A stretch of 64,000 nt of DNA. Source: Heterostelium multicystogenum (Eukaryota; Evosea; Eumycetozoa; Acytosteliales; Acytosteliaceae). Under the pieces are notes generated by a model. It was not told the DNA's origin. It searched no databases and saw only the letters and a list, made by a program, of their open reading frames with translations. Shown piece after piece: positions 63,109 through 64,000 of the stretch (positions are counted from its first letter, which is position 1; each line of letters starts with the position of its first letter). The position numbers and the translations under genes were made by a program. The stretch lies in contig RCNN01000502.1 of the NCBI GenBank assembly GCA_003667245.1, positions 56,272 to 120,271 of the forward strand, in the 5' to 3' direction.

Positions 63109-64000
63109 CTTTTAATCTTTCTTTTTCAGAGAAAAAAAAAACAAAGTACCGGAAATGATAATACAACTAGAGATATATCCAGATAGATGAATTATAACTA
63201 AACAACAACATTAAGTCAAAGTTAATGATTTTGTTTTATTTTATTTTGTTTTATTTGATTTGATATTATTTGATACATACTTATTTAAAATGCTTGTATA
63301 TGTTTATTTGTTTTTATTTATTTTTTTTGAAAATAACTAACAAATAAAATGATGAATTTTGTTTTATTTTATTTGAATAACTGTGAATGATATGTAAGGT
63401 ATACTTAAACATTATTTTACAATCGATATGATATGAATTATTATATGATATGATATTTATAATTAATAGTTATAATATTATTAGATATATATAATTGGTG
63501 TCTGTTGTGTGTTTGTTTTTGTTATTCTATTATATATGTTAACTGATTAATTAATTGATTTGCTCGACGCTTACAAGAGTATTAATATAACAAATACAAT
63601 GACAATGACAACAAAACGTACTTATATAAAGTATACTATACTGTATTATATTATCAAGTAATAATTCATTCAAATATTTATTGATATAATATTAGTATAT
63701 TATTATTATTTACTATGCTAATAAATGCGCAGTCAGTTATTGCTGCTTATGCTGCTGCTGCTACTAATAATATTTAAAATTGAATGGATAGATTATTATG
63801 ATGATGATATAATGCTTTGATATCTAAAGATTAAGAGGAGTAACAACAGCAACTAACTTTTAACAAAATTGATTATTGTTGTTGCTGTTGGAAGAGTTTT
63901 TTTTTTTTTTTTTTGATTTATTTTTAATTTTCCATCAAAAAATAATTCATTTTTGTTTTAATTTTTTTGTTTTGCATTATTGTAAAAAATTTTGATTTGA
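63109..64000. other. Intergenic AT-rich region at window end
   Basis: About 890 nt upstream of the SAPS gene, with TTTTA repeats (63230-63255), GATAT repeats, CTG/TGC repeats (63738-63763) and a T16 run near 63898-63914. No gene was recognised. Confidence 0.55.

Noticed and set aside
62366..63115. Plus-strand open frames opposite the SAPS gene coiled coil
   Set aside because: Reverse complements of Arg/Glu/Lys codons give Leu/Ser/Phe-rich shadows.

Overview
The window is nuclear DNA of a dictyostelid social amoeba, most likely not Dictyostelium discoideum itself. Intergenic DNA is very AT-rich with long A/T runs. Coding DNA is moderately GC-balanced, with Gln, Asn, Ser and Thr homopolymer tracts in CAA/CAG, AAT/AAC and TCA/AGT codons. 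Introns are short (mostly 57-120 nt, GT-AG, T-rich 3' ends). Two families are diagnostic of dictyostelids: the subtilisin protease/ABC transporter fusions (Tag family) and the LRR/TIG/EGF surface proteins (ComC type). No virus, transposon, CRISPR, rRNA or convincing tRNA was seen.

Layout. 1-4575 (+): 5'-truncated Tag-type serine protease/ABC transporter. 4789-5584 (-): QCR7/UQCRB subunit of complex III. 5793-9674 (-): large multi-exon LRR-TIG-EGF single-pass surface protein. 10028-13468 (-): a GRAM/PH-like, poly-Gln, PX and EHD/dynamin-type GTPase protein. 16186-19868 (+): GefF-like RasGEF (kelch, LisH, RasGEF). 21940-23728 (+): type I membrane protein. 23986-27340 (+): SMG8. 27887-28975 (+): AKTIP/FTS UEV protein. 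29136-32096 (-): INTS6. 32531-33248 (+) and 33698-34827 (-): unrecognised proteins. 34828-39567: mostly empty, AT-rich. 39568-40739 (+): Ser-rich coiled-coil protein. 41624-42401 (+): four-helix membrane protein. 43796-44861 (+): Rab5. 45125-48452 (-): EXOSC10/RRP6. 49185-50204 (-): nucleoplasmin-domain FKBP. 50481-52232 (-): F-box/LRR protein. 52233-55094: gene-poor. 55095-56709 (+): DCAF13/Sof1. 56972-58618 (+): armadillo-like, probably mitochondrial membrane protein. 58673-59128 (-): small unknown. 59520-63108 (-): SAPS-domain (PP6 regulatory) protein.

Functional themes. Several genes act in RNA metabolism: SMG8 (nonsense-mediated decay), INTS6 (snRNA/transcript 3' processing), EXOSC10 (nuclear exosome) and DCAF13 (18S rRNA maturation). 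Others act in endomembrane traffic and signalling (Rab5, AKTIP, the PX-GTPase, GefF, the SAPS protein). Nothing indicates operons or a coordinated cluster; this is ordinary eukaryotic gene order.

A strong technical signal runs through the window. More than fifteen frame breaks fall in otherwise well-conserved genes, almost all at homopolymer runs. For SMG8, EXOSC10 exons 1-3, DCAF13 and INTS6, a single-base correction at one run restores a clean exon phase sum. This looks like homopolymer miscalls in the assembly rather than widespread pseudogenes. Rab5, AKTIP, QCR7 and FKBP are intact as read.
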